Source: Euonymus europaeus
Lineage: Eukaryota > Streptophyta > Magnoliopsida > Celastrales > Celastraceae
Assembly: GCA_963580455.1 (NCBI GenBank)
Contig: OY756970.1
Location: 992,001-1,056,000 of the forward strand
Direction: 5' to 3'
Length of the DNA: 64,000 nt
Shown: positions 1-11,310 of the stretch, piece after piece
Position numbering within the stretch: position 1 is the stretch's first letter
Layout: each line of letters starts with the position of its first letter
Notes under the pieces: model-generated
Seen by the model: the letters and a program-made list of their open reading frames with translations, nothing else
What the model was told of the DNA's origin: nothing
Databases searched by the model: none
Made by a program: the position numbers and the translations under genes

Positions 1-174
1 TTCAGAACTCGGAGTCAACGGATATTCATAAAAGAAGTTTACGTAAAGAAACCACATTTCGCGCCTAACTAGGTGAAACGAGACCTACTAGCCACGAGTT
101 CTGAAATCAAAATCGGAAATGCCAGGATTGTAGAACTCGAAAAGTAGTGTGAAATCAAGCTAAAAATCACCGAA

Positions 175-278
175 TTCAGAACTCGGAGTCAACGGATATT
201 AATAAAACCGTTTACGTAAAGAAACCACATTTCGCGGCTAACTAGGTGAAACGAGACCTACTAGCCACGAGTTCTGAA
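175..278. repeat. Internal dyad symmetry (11-bp inverted repeat) in the monomer, example copy
   Basis: TTCAGAACTCG at 175-185 is the exact reverse complement of CGAGTTCTGAA at 268-278. The arms are separated by 82 bp within a monomer and by 69 bp from arm 2 to the next monomer's arm 1, so arms of alternating polarity recur along the array. The same pair is present in most monomers. Scattered single-base variants occur in either arm, for example TTCAAAACTCG near 28386 and CGAATTCTGAA near 437. Dyad symmetries and non-B DNA have been reported as common in centromeric satellites; a role here is inference. Confidence 0.9.
211..220. repeat. Perfect 10-bp palindrome TTTACGTAAA, example copy
   Basis: This self-complementary sequence with a TACGTA core (SnaBI site, ACGT core) sits at monomer positions 37-46 in most monomers. 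A common alternative, TTTAAGTAAA, breaks the palindrome and is usually found in monomers that also carry TATGTG instead of TAGGTG about 30 bp downstream, so the two variants travel together as a haplotype. Rarer forms are TTTATGTAAA (for example near 28077 and 41743) and a one-base deletion giving TTTACTAAAG (near 10595 and 13882). Confidence 0.9.
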
Positions 279-2250
279 ATAAAAATCTGAAACTCTAGGA
301 TTGTAGAGCTCGCAAAGTAGTGCGAAATCAAGCTAAAAATCACCCAATTCAGAACTCGAAGTCAACGGATATTAATAAAACCGTTTACGTAAAGAAACCA
401 TATTTCGCGGCTAACTAGGTGAAACGAGACCTACTAGCCACGAATTCTGAAATCAAAATCCGAAACTCCAGGATTGTAGAGCTCAAAAATTAGTGTGAAA
501 TCAAGCTAAAAATCACCCAATTCAGAACTCGGAGTCAACGGATATTCATAAAACCGTTTACGTAAAGAAACCACATTTCGCGCCTAACTAGGTGAAACGA
601 GACCTACAAGCCACGAGTTCTGAAATCAAAATCCGAAAGGCGAGGATTGTAGAGCTCGAAAAGTAGTGTGAAATCAAGCTAAAAATCACCGAATTCAGAA
701 CTCGGAGTCAACGGATATTCATAAAACCGTTTACGTAAAGAAACCACATTTCGCGCCTAACTAGGTGAAACGAGACCTACTAACCACGAGTTCTGAAATC
801 AAAATCCGAAACGCCAGGATTGTAGAGCTCGAAATGTAGTGTGAAATCAAGCTAAAATTCACCGAATTCAGAACTCGGAGTCACCGGATATTCATAAAAC
901 CGTTTAAGTAAAGAAACCACATTTCGCGCCTAACTATGTGAAACGAGACCTACTAGCCACGAGTTCTGAAATAAAAATCTGAAACTCCAGGATTGTAGAG
1001 CTCGAAAAGTAGTGTGAAATCAAGCTAAAAATCACCGAATTCAGAACTCGGAGTCAACGGATATTAATAAAACCGTTTACGTAAAGAAACCACATTTCGC
1101 GCCTAACTAGGTGAAACGAGACCTACTAGCCACGAGTTCTGAAATAAAAATCTGAAACTCCAGGATTGTAGAGCTCGCAAAGTAGTGTGAAATCAAGCTA
1201 AAAATCACCCAATTCAGAACTCGAAGTCAACGGATATTAATAAAACCGTTTACGTAAAGAAACCACATTTCGCGGCTAACTAGGTGAAACGAGACCTACT
1301 AGCCACGAATTCTGAAATCAAAATCCGAAACTCCAGGATTGTAGAGCTCAAAAATTAGTGTGAAATCAAGCTAAAAATCACCCAATTCAGAACTCGGAGT
1401 CAACGGATATTCATAAAACCGTTTACGTAAAGAAACCACATTTCGCGCCTAACTAGGTGAAACGAGACCTACAAGCCACGAGTTCTGAAATCAAAATCCG
1501 AAAGGCGAGGATTGTAGAGCTCGAAAAGTAGTGTGAAATCAAGCTAAAAATCACCGAATTCAGAACTCGGAGTCAACGGATATTCATAAAACCGTTTACG
1601 TAAAGAAACCACATTTCGCGCCTAACTAGGTGAAACGAGACCTACTAACCACGAGTTCTGAAATCAAAATCCGAAACGCCAGGATTGTAGAGCTCGAAAT
1701 GTAGTGTGAAATCAAGCTAAAATTCACCGAATTCAGAACTCGGAGTCACCGGATATTCATAAAACCGTTTAAGTAAAGAAACCACATTTCGCGCCTAACT
1801 ATGTGAAACGAGACCTACTAGCCACGAGTTCTGAAATAAAAATCTGAAACTCCAGGATTGTAGAGCTCGAAAAGTAGTGTGAAATCAAGCTAAAAATCAC
1901 CCAATTCAGAACTCGAAGTCAACGGATATTAATAAAACCGTTTACGTAAATAAACCACATTTCGCGGCTAACTAGGTGAAACGAGACCTACTAGCCACGA
2001 GTTCTGAAAAAAAAATCTGAAACTCCAGGATTGTAGAGCTCGAAAAGTAGTGTGAAATCAAGCTAAAAATCACCCAATTCAGAACTCGAAGTCAACGGAT
2101 ATTAATAAAACCGTTTACGTAAAGAAACCACATTTCGCGGCTAACTAGGTGAAACGAGACCTACTAGCCACGAGTTCTGAAATCAAAATCCGAAACTCTA
2201 GGATTGTAGAGCTCAAAAATTAGTGTGAAATCAAGCTAAAAATCACCTAA

Positions 2251-5020
2251 TTCAGAACTCGGAGTCAACGGATATTCATAAAAGAAGTTTACGTAAAGAA
2301 ACCACATTTCGCGCCTAACTAGGTGAAACGAGACCTACTAGCCACGAGTTCTGAAATCAAAATCGGAAATGCCAGGATTGTAGAGCTCGAAAAGTAGTAT
2401 GAAATCAAGCTAAAAATCACCGAATTCAGAACTCGGAGTCAACGGATATTCATAAAACCGTTTAAGTAAAGAAACCACATTTCGCGCCTAACTATGTGAA
2501 ACGAGACCAACTAGCCACGAGTTCTGAAATAAAAATCTGAAAAGCCAGGATTGTAGAGCTCGCAAAGTAGTGTGAAATCAAGCTAAAAATCACCCAATTC
2601 AGAACTCGAAGTCAACGGATATTAATAAAACCGTTTACGTAAAGAAACCACATTTCGCGGCTAACTAGGTGAAACGAGACCTACTAGCCACGAATTCTGA
2701 AATCAAAATCCGAAACTCCAGGATTGTAGAGCTCAAAAATTAGTGTGAAATCAAGCTAAAAATCACCCAATTCAGAACTCGGAGTCAACGGATATTCATA
2801 AAACCGTTTACGTAAAGAAACCACATTTCGCGCCTAACTAGGTGAAACGAGACCTACAAGCCACGAGTTCTGAAATCAAAATCCGAAAGGCGAGGATTGT
2901 AGAGCTCGAAAAGTAGTGTGAAATCAAGCTAAAAATCACCGAATTCAGAACTCGGAGTCAACGGATATTCATAAAACCGTTTACGTAAAGAAACCACATT
3001 TCGCGCCTTACTAGGTCAAACGAGACCTACTAACCACGAGTTCTGAAATCAAAATCCGAAACGCCAGGATTGTAGAGCTCAAAATGTAGTGTGAAATCAA
3101 GCTAAAATTCACCGAATTCAGAACTCGGAGTCACCGGATATTCATAAAACCGTTTAAGTAAAGAAACCACATTTCGCGCCTAACTATGTGAAACGAGACC
3201 TACTAGCCACGAGTTCTGAAATAAAAATCTGAAACTCCAGGATTGTAGAGCTCGAAAAGTAGTTTGAAATCAAGCTAAAAATCACCCAATTCAGAACTCG
3301 AAGTAAACGGATATTAATAAAACCGTTTACGTAAAGAAACCACATTTCGCGGCTAACTAGGTGAAACGAGACCTACTAGCCACGAGTTCTGAAAAAAAAA
3401 TCTGAAACTCCAGGATTGTAGAGCTCGAAAGGTAGTGTGAAATCAAGCTAAAAATCTCCCAATTCAGAACTCGAAGTCAACGGATATTAATAAAACCGTT
3501 TACGTAAAGAAACCACATTTCGCGGCTAACTAGGTGAAACGAGACCTACTAGCCACGAGTTCTGAAATCAAAATCCGAAACTCTAGGATTGTAGAGCTCA
3601 AAAATTAGTGTGAAATCAAGCTAAAAATCACCTAATTCAGAACTCGGAGTCAACGGATATTCATAAAAGAAGTTTACGTAAAGAAACCACATTTCGCGCC
3701 TAACTAGGTGAAACGAGACGTACTAGCCACGAGTTCTGAAATCAAAATCGGAAATGCCAGGATTGTAGAGCTCGAAAAGTAGTGTGAAATCAAGCTAAAA
3801 ATCACCGAATTCAGAACTCGGAGTCAACGGATATTCATAAAACCGTTTACGTAAAGAAACCACATTTCGCGGCTAACTAGGTGAAACGAGACCTACTAGC
3901 CACGATTTCTGAAATAAAAATCTGAAACTCCAGGATTGTAGAGCTCGCAAAGTAGTGTGAAATCAAGCTAAAAATCACCCAATTCAGAACTCGAAGTCAA
4001 CGGATATTAATAAAACCGTTTACGTAAAGAAACCACATTTCGCGGCTAACTAGGTGAAACGAGACCTACTAGCCACGAATTCTGAAATCAAAATCCGAAA
4101 CTCCAGGATTGTAGAGCTCAAAAATTAGTGTGAAATCAAGCTAAAAATCACCCAATTCAGAACTCGGAGTCAACGGATATTCATAAAACCGTTTACGTAA
4201 AGAAACCACATTTCGCGCCTAACTAGGTGAAACGAGACCTACAAGCCACGAGTTCTGAAATCAAAATCCGAAAGGCGAGGACTGTAGAGCTCGAAAAGTA
4301 GTGTGAAATCAAGCTAAAAATCACCGAATTCAGAACTCGGAGTCAACGGATATTCATAAAACCGTTTACGTAAAGAAACCACATTTCGCGCCTAACTAGG
4401 TGAAACGAGACCTACTAACCACGAGTTTTGAAATCAAAATCCGAAACGCCAGGATTGTAGAGCTCGAAATGTAGTGTGAAATCAAGCTAAAATTCACCGA
4501 ATTCAGAACTCGGAGTCACCGGATATTCATAAAACCGTTTAAGTAAAGAAACCACATTTCGCGCCTAACTATGTGAAACGAGACCTACTAGCCACGAGTT
4601 CTGAAATAAAAATCTGAAACTCCAGGATTGTAGAGCTCGAAAAGTAGTGTGAAATCAAGCTAAAAATCACCCAATTCAGAACTCGAAGTCAACGGATATT
4701 AATAAAACCGTTTACGTAAAGAAACCACATTTCGCGGCTAACTAGGTGAAACGAGACCTACTAGCCACGAGTTCTGAAAAAAAAATCTGAAACTCCAGGA
4801 TTGTAGAGCTCGAAAAGTAGTGTGAAATCAAGCTAAAAATCACCCAATTCAGAACTCGAAGTCAACGGATATTAATAAAACCGTTTACATAAAGAAACCA
4901 CATTTCGCGGCTAACTAGGTGAAACGAGACCTACTAGCCACGAGTTCTGAAATCAAAATCCGAAAATCTAGGATTGTAGAGCTCAAAAATTAGTGTGAAA
5001 TCAAGCTAAAAATCACCTAA
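2251..5020 (+). repeat. Two consecutive 8-monomer HOR units (1385 bp each)
   Basis: Units 2251-3635 and 3636-5020 each begin with the AAAGAAGTTT monomer and carry the same ordered subtypes. Local differences mark individual copies: CTTACTAGGTCAAAC near 3007 and AGTTTGAAAT at 3261 in the first, and GAGACGTACT near 3716 in the second. These private variants make it possible to recognise copies elsewhere in the window. Confidence 0.88.
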
Positions 5021-7270
5021 TTCAGAACTCGGAGTCAACGGATATTCATAAAAGAAGTTTACGTAAAGAAACCACATTTCGCGCCTAACTAGGTGAAACG
5101 AGACCTACTAGCCACGAGTTCTGAAATCAAAATCGGAAATGCCAGGATTGTAGAGCTCGAAAAGTAGTGTGAAATCAAGCTAAAAATCACCGAATTCAGA
5201 ACTCGGAGTCAACGGATATTCATAAAACCGTTTACGTAAAGAAACCACATTTCGCGGCTAACTAGGTGAAACGAGACCTACTAGCCACGAGTTCTGAAAT
5301 AAAAATCTGAAACTCCAGGATTGTAGAGCTCGCAAAGTAGTGTGAAATCAAGCTAAAAATCACCCAATTCAGAACTCGAAGTCAACGGATATTAATAAAA
5401 CCGTTTACGTAAAGAAACCACATTTCGCGGCTAACTAGGTGAAACGAGACCTACTAGCCACGAACTCTGAAATCAAAATCCGAAACTCCAGGATTGTAGA
5501 GCTCAAAAATTAGTGTGAAATCAAGCTAAAAATCACCCAATTCAGAACTCGGAGTCAACGGATATTCATAAAACCGTTTACGTAAAGAAACCACATTTCG
5601 CGCCTAACTAGGTGAAACGAGACCTACAAGCCACGAGTTCTGAAATCAAAATCCGAAAGGCGAGGATTGTAGAGCTCGAAAAGTAGTGTGAAATCAAGCT
5701 AAAAATCACCGAATTCAGAACTCGGAGTCAACGGATATTCATAAAACCGTTTACGTAAAGAAACCACATTTCGCGCCTAACTAGGTGAAACGAGACCTAC
5801 TAACCACGAGTTCTGAAATCAAAATCCGAAACGCCAGGATTGTAGAGCTCGAAATGTAGTGTGAAATCAAGCTAAAATTCACCGAATTCAGAACTCGGAG
5901 TCACCGGATATTCATAAAACCGTTTAAGTAAAGAAACCACATTTCGCGCCTAACTATGTGAAACGAGACCTACTAGCCACGAGTTCTGAAATAAAAATCT
6001 GAAACTCCAGGATTGTAGAGCTCGAAAAGTAGTGTGAAATCAAGCTAAAAATCACCCAATTCAGAACTCGAAGTCAACGGATATTAATAAAACCGTTTAC
6101 GTAAATAAACCACATTTCGCGGCTAACTAGGTGAAATGAGACCTACTAGCCACGAGTTCTAAAAAAAAAATCTGAAACTCCAGGATTGTAGAGCTCGAAA
6201 AGTAGTGTGAAATCAAGCTAAAAATCACCCAATTCAGAACTCGAAGTCAACGGATATTAATAAAACCGTTTACGTAAAGAAACCACATTTCGCGCCTAAC
6301 TAGGTGAAACGAGACCTACTAGCCACGAATTCTGAAATCAAAATCCGAAACTCCAGGATTGTAGAGCTCAAAAATTAGTGTGAAATCAAGCTAAAAATCA
6401 CCCAATTCAGAACTCGGAGTCAACGGATATTCATAAAACCGTTTACGTAAAGAAACCACATTTCGCGCCTAACTAGGTGAAACGAGACCTACAAGCCACG
6501 AGTTCTGAAATCAAAATCCGAAAGGCGAGGATTGTAGAGCTCGAAAAGTAGTGTGAAATCAAGCTAAAAATCACCGAATTCAGAACTCGGAGTCAACGGA
6601 TATTCATAAAACCGTTTACGTAAAGAAACCACATTTCGCGCCTAACTAGGTGAAACGAGACCTACTAGCCACGAGTGCTGAAATCAAAATCCGAAATGCC
6701 AGGATTGTAGAGCTCGAAATGTAGTGTGAAATCAAGCTAAAATTCACCGAATTCAGAACTCGGAGTCACCGGATATTCATAAAACCGTTTAAGTAAAGAA
6801 ACCACATTTCGCGCCTAACTATGTGAAACGAGACCTACTAGCCACGAGTTCTGAAATAAAAATCTGAAACTCCAGGATTGTAGAGCTCGAAAAGTAGTGT
6901 GAAATCAAGCTAAAAATCACCCAATTCAGAACTCGAAGTCAACGGATATTCATAAAACCGTTTACGTAAAGAAACCACATTTCGCGGCTAACTAGGTGAA
7001 ACGAGACCTACTAGCCACGAGTTCTGAAAAAAAAATCTGAAACTCCAGGATTGTAGAGCTCGAAAAGTAGTGTGAAATCAAGCTAAAAATCACCCAATTC
7101 AGAACTCGAAGTCAACGGATATTAATAAAACCGTTTACGTAAAGAAACCACATTTCGCGGCTAACTAGGTGAAACGAGACCTACTAGCCACGAGTTCTGA
7201 AATCAAAATCCGAAACTCTAGGATTGTAGAGCTCAAAAATTAGTGTGAAATCAAGCTAAAAATGACCTAA
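5021..7270 (+). repeat. 13-monomer HOR unit with an internal 5-monomer duplication (5368-6232 and 6233-7097)
   Basis: The unit between GAAG-type monomers at 5021 and 7271 is 2250 bp. Monomers at 5368, 5541, 5714, 5887 and 6060 correspond to those at 6233, 6406, 6579, 6752 and 6925, offset 865 bp, including the A9-tract monomer at 6060 and 6925. The duplicated set is shifted by one monomer relative to the one in unit 1-2250, so the two 13-monomer units do not share breakpoints. Confidence 0.83.
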
Positions 7271-9520
7271 TTCAGAACTCGGAGTCAACGGATATTCATA
7301 AAAGAAGTTTACGTAAAGAAACCACATTTCGCGCCTAACTAGGTGAAACGAGACCTACTAGCCACGAGTTCTGAAATCAAAATCGGAAATGCCAGGATTG
7401 TAGAGCTCGAAAAGTAGTGTGAAATCAAGCTAAAAATCACCGAATTCAGAACTCGGAGTCAACGGATATTCATAAAACCGTTTACGTAAAGAAACCACAT
7501 TTCGCGCCTAACTATTTGAAACGAGACCTACTAGCCACGAGTTCTGAAATCAAAATCCGAAATGCCAGGATTGTAGAGCTCGAAAACTAGTTTGAAATCA
7601 AGCTAAAAATCAACGAATTCAGAACTCGGAGTCAACGGATATTCATAAAACCGTTTAAGTAAAGAAACCACATTTCGCGCCTAACTATGTGAAACGAGAC
7701 CAACTAGCCACAAGTTCTGAAATCAAAATCTGAAAAGCCAGGATTGTAGAGCTCGAAAAGTAGTGTGAAATCAAGCTAAAAATCACCGAATTCAGAACTC
7801 GTAGTCAACGGATATTCATAAAACCGTTTACGTAAAGAAACAACATTTCGCGCCTAATTAGGTGAAACGAGACCTACTAGCCACGAGTTCTGAAATCAAA
7901 ATCCGAAACTTTAGGATTGTAGAGCTCAAAAAGTAGTGTGAAATCAAGCTAAAAATCACCGAATTCAGAACTCGGAGTCAACAGATATTCATAAAACCGT
8001 TTAGGTAAAGAAACCACATTTCGCGCCTAACTAGGTGAAACGAGACCTACAAGCCACGAGTTCTGAAATAAAAATCCGAAATGCCAGGATTGTAGATCTC
8101 GAAAAGTAGTGTGAAATCAATCTAAAAATCACCGAATTCAGAACTCGGAGTCAACGGATATTCATAAAACCGTTTACGTAAAGAAACCACATTTCGCGCC
8201 TAACTAGGTGAAACGAGACCTACTAGCCACGACTTCTGAAATCAAAATCGGAAATGCCAGGATTGTAGAGCTCGAAAGTTAGTGTGAAATCAAGGTAAAA
8301 ATCACCGAATTCAGAACTCGGAGTCAACGGATATTCATAAAACCGTTTACGTAAAGAAACCACATTTCGCGCCTAACTAGGTGAAACGAGACCTACTAGC
8401 CACGAGTTCTGAAATCAAAATCCGAAATGCCAGGATTGTAGAGCTCAAAATGTAGTGTGAAATCAAGCTAAAAATCACCGAATTCAGAACTCGGAGTCAA
8501 CGGATATTCATAAAACCGTTTACGTAAAGAAACCACATTTCGCGGCTAACTAGGTGAAACGAGACCTACTAGCCACGAGTTCTGAAATAAAAATCTGAAA
8601 CTCCAGGATTGTAGAGCTCGCAAAGTAGTGTGAAATCAAGCTAAAAATCACCCAATTCAGAACTCGAAGTCAACGGATATTAATAAAACCGTTTACGTAA
8701 AGAAACCACATTTCGCGGCTAACTAGGTGAAACGAGACCTACTAGCCACGAATTCTGAAATCAAAATCCGAAACTCCAGGATTGTAGAGCTCAAAAATTA
8801 GTGTGAAATCAAGCTAAAAATCACCCAATTCAGAACTCGGAGTCAACGGATATTCATAAAACCGTTTACGTAAAGAAACCACATTTCGCGCCTAACTAGG
8901 TGAAAGGAGACCTACAAGCCACGAGTTCTGAAATCAAAATCCGAAAGGCGAGGATTGTAGAGCTCGAAAAGTAGTGTGAAATCAAGCTAAAAATCACCGA
9001 ATTCAGAACTCGGAGTCAACGGATATTCATAAAACCGTTTACGTAAAGAAACCACATTTCGCGCCTAACTAGGTGAAACGAGACCTACTAACCACGAGTT
9101 CTGAAATCAAAATCCGAAATGCCAGGATTGTAGAGCTCGAAATGTAGTGTGAAATCAAGCTAAAATTCACCGAATTCAGAACTCGGAGTCACCGGATATT
9201 CATAAAACCGTTTAAGTAAAGAAACCACATTTCGCGCCTAACTATGTGAAACGAGACCTACTAGCCACGAGTTCTGAAATAAAAATCTGAAACTCCAGGA
9301 TTGTAGAGCTCGAAAAGTAGTGTGAAATCAAGCTAAAAATCACCGAATTCAGAACTCGAAGTCAACGGATATTAATAAAACCGTTTACGTAAAGAAACCA
9401 CATTTCTCGGCTAACTAGGTGAAACGAGACCTACAAGCCACGAGTTCTGAAATAAAAATCTGAAACTACAGGATTGTAGAGCTCGCAAAGTAGTGTGAAA
9501 TCAAGCTAAAAATCACCGAA
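7271..9520 (+). repeat. Block I right part: HOR order decays, 13 monomers
   Basis: After the last GAAG-type monomer at 7271 the 8-monomer order is not resumed at once. Monomers with CTATTTGAAAC, ACTTTAGG, GATCTCG, GACTTCTG and CAAGGTAAAAA appear (7445-8482), which are types of block II, followed by a return of block I types at about 8483-9347 (CGCAAAG, GAATTCTG, AAAGGCGAGG, GTCACCGG). The GTCACCGG marker at 9159-9185 lies 14 monomers after the previous one. One monomer carries ATTTCTCGG at 9403. Confidence 0.8.
7791..9342 (+). repeat. Segment copied 24 monomers (4152 bp) downstream, left copy
   Basis: The rare AACTCGTAGTCAACGG at 7791 recurs at 11943, followed in both places by AACAACATTTCGCG, ACTTTAGG, AACAGATATT with TTTAGGTAAAG, GATCTCG with CAATCTAAAAA, and GACTTCTG monomers in the same order. 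The match is clean to about 8.8 kb, then mosaic. Confidence 0.83.
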
Positions 9521-10203
9521 TTCAGAACTCGGAGTCAACGGATATTCATAAAACCGTTTACGTAAAGAAACCACATTTCGCGCCTAACTAGGTGAAACGA
9601 GACCTACTAGCCACGACTTCTGAAATCAAAATCGGAAATGCCAGGATTGTAGAGCTCGAAAGTTAGTGTGAAATCAAGGTAAAAATCATCGAATTCAGAA
9701 CTCGGAGTCAACGGATATTCATAAAACCGTTTACGTAAAGAAACCACATTTCGCGGCTAACTAGGTGAAACGAGACCTACTAGCCACGTGTTCTGAAATC
9801 AAAATCGGAAATGCCAGGATTGTGGAGCTCGAAAAGTAGTGTGAAATCAAGCTAAAAATCACCGAATTCAGAACTCGGAGTCAACGGATATTCATAAAAC
9901 CGTTTACGTAAAGAAACCACATTTCGCCCCTAATTAGGTGAAACGAGACCTACTAGCCACGAGTTCTGAAATCAAAATCCGAAACGCCAGGATTTTAGAT
10001 CTCGAAAACTAGTGTGAAATCAAGCTAAAAATCACCGAATTCAGAACTCGGAGTCAACGGATATTCATAAAACCGTTTACGTAAAGAAACCACATTTCGC
10101 GGCTAACTAGGTGAAACGAGGCCTACTAGCCACGAGTTCTGAAATCAAAATCTGAAACTCCAGGATTGTAGAGCTCGAAAAGTAGTGTGAAATCAAGCTA
10201 AAA

Positions 10204-11310
10204 AGCACCGAATTCAGAACTCGGAGTCAACGGATATTCATAAAACCGTTTACGTAAAGAAACAACATTTCGCGCCTAATAAGGTGAAACGAGACCTACT
10301 AGCCACGAGTTCTGAAATCAAAATCCGAAACTTTAGGATTGTAGAGCTCGAAAAGTAGTGTGAAATCAAGCTAAAAATCACCGAATTCAGAACTCGGAGT
10401 CAACAGATATTCATAAAACCGTTTACGTAAAGAAACCACATTTCGCGCCTAACTAGGTGAAACGAGACCTACAAGCCACGAGTTCTGAAATAAAAATCCG
10501 AAACGCCAGTATTGTAGATCTCGAAAAGTAGTCTGAAATCAAGCTAAAAATCACCGAATTCAGAACTCGGAGTCAACGGATATTCATAAAACCGTTTACT
10601 AAAGAAACCACATTTCGCGCCTAACTATGTGAAACGAGACCTACTAGCCACGAGTTCTGAAATAAAAATCTGAAACTCCAGGATTGTAGAGCTCGAAAAG
10701 TAGTGTGAAATCAAGCTAAAAATCACCCAATTCAGAACTCGAAGTCAACGGATATTAATAAAACCGTTTACGTAAAGAAACCACATTTCGCGGCTAACTA
10801 GGTGAAACGAGACCTACTAGCCACGAGTTCTGAAATCAAAATCCGAAACTCTAGGATTGTAGAGCTCAAAAATTAGTGTGAAATCAAGCTAAAAATCACC
10901 CAATTCAGAACTCGGAGTCAACGGATATTCATAAAACAAGTTTACGTAAAGAAACCACATTTCGCGCCTAACTAGGTGAAACGAGACCTACAAGCCACGA
11001 GTTCTGAAATCAAAATCCGATACTCGAGGATTGTAGAGCTCGAAAAGTAGTGTGAAATCAAGCTAAAAATCACCGAATTCAGAACTCGGAGTCAACGGAT
11101 ATTCATAAAACCGTTTACGTAAAGAAACCACATTTCGCGCCTAACTAGGTGAAACGAGACCTACTAGCCACGAGTTCTGAAATCAAAATCGGAAATGCCA
11201 GGATTGTAGAGCTCAAAAAGTAGTATGAAATCAAGCTAAAAATCACCGAATTCAGAACTCGGAGTCAACGGATATTCATAAAACCGTTTACGTAAAGAAA
11301 CCACATTTCG
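10204..11310 (+). repeat. ~1.1-kb segment duplicated 19 monomers (3287 bp) downstream, left copy
   Basis: AAAAAGCACCG (10204), CCTAATAAGG, the one-base deletion TTTACTAAAG, ACAAGTTTACG, CGATACTCGAGG and AGTAGTATGAAAT occur in this order and recur at 13491-14597 with an offset of exactly 3287 bp. The copies separate where CTATGTGAAACG here is replaced by CTATTTGAAATG at about 14605. Confidence 0.87.

Larger units (their letters stand above)
175..347 (+). repeat. Representative 173-bp monomer (reference for internal coordinates)
   Basis: This is the first monomer of the modal length. In order it holds the 11-bp arm TTCAGAACTCG (175-185), a conserved AGTCAACGGATATT segment, the palindrome TTTACGTAAA (211-220), a CpG-rich ATTTCGCG block, a TAGGT/ACCTA short inverted pair with an 8-nt loop, the inverse arm CGAGTTCTGAA (268-278), the most variable section, a GAGCTC site, and the tail GAAATCAAGC followed by AAAAATCACC. 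The junction to the next monomer reads CCGAATTC or CCCAATTC depending on subfamily, so an EcoRI site is present or absent by monomer type. The starting base is arbitrary; I chose it because the window happens to open there. Confidence 0.95.
175..1904 (+). repeat. Tandem duplication of 5 monomers (2 x 865 bp)
   Basis: Monomers starting at 175, 348, 521, 694 and 867 match, in the same order, those at 1040, 1213, 1386, 1559 and 1732. Shared diagnostic variants include GAATTCTG in the second, CTACAAGCC with AAAGGCGAGG in the third, CTACTAACC in the fourth and GTCACCGG with TTTAAGTAAA in the fifth. This internal copy turns an 8-monomer HOR unit into the 13-monomer unit 1-2250. Confidence 0.88.
1..7270 (+). 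repeat. Block I: 8-monomer higher-order repeat (1385 bp) with 13-monomer variants
   Basis: A distinctive 174-bp monomer carrying AAAGAAGTTT in place of AAACCGTTT starts at 1, 2251, 3636, 5021 and 7271. The intervals are 2250, 1385, 1385 and 2250 bp, that is 13, 8, 8 and 13 monomers. A second marker, AAAATTCACC in the tail followed by GGAGTCACCGG, lies at 851, 1716, 3101, 4486, 5871 and 6736, giving spacings of 865 or 1385 bp. Both markers agree on an 8-monomer unit in which some units gained 5 monomers. Each unit also contains AACTCGAAG/CCCAATTC monomers, an A9-tract monomer and a GAATTCTG monomer in fixed order. Confidence 0.9.
3117..9520 (+). repeat. 6.4-kb segment duplicated 14,016 bp downstream (left copy)
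   Basis: About 37 monomers here recur at 17133-23536 with a constant offset of 14,016 bp (81 monomers plus 3 bases of indel). Private variants shared by both copies include AGTTTGAAAT (3261/17277), GAAGTAAACGG (3298/17314), AAATCTCCC (about 3453/17469), GAGACGTACT, the GAAG insertions at 3666, 5051 and 7301 (17682, 19067 and 21317), and ATTTCTCGG (9403/23419). The left edge is placed where the preceding monomer differs at about five sites, and the right edge where CACCGAATTC is replaced by GACCCAATTC. Confidence 0.88.

Noticed and set aside
55..80. CENP-B box in the TTTCGCGCCTAACTAGG region
   Set aside because: The NTTCGNNNNANNCGGGN pattern is not met: T stands where the central A is required and there is no CGGG. 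No other part of the monomer fits.
70..87. TAGGT-GAAACGAG-ACCTA as a terminator hairpin or tRNA arm
   Set aside because: Only five base pairs with an 8-nt loop, no T-run after it and no tRNA-like context; it recurs in most monomers as part of the satellite.
175..278. RNA hairpin gene based on the 11-bp inverted arms
   Set aside because: The arms are 82 bp apart with little pairing between, and single-arm variants lack compensating changes, so I treat this as a DNA dyad rather than an RNA gene.
7905..7917. Telomere-like repeat in the ACTTTAGGATT monomers
   Set aside because: Only a single CTTTAGG per monomer, not tandem TTTAGGG, and it is a substitution variant of CTCCAGG at the same site.
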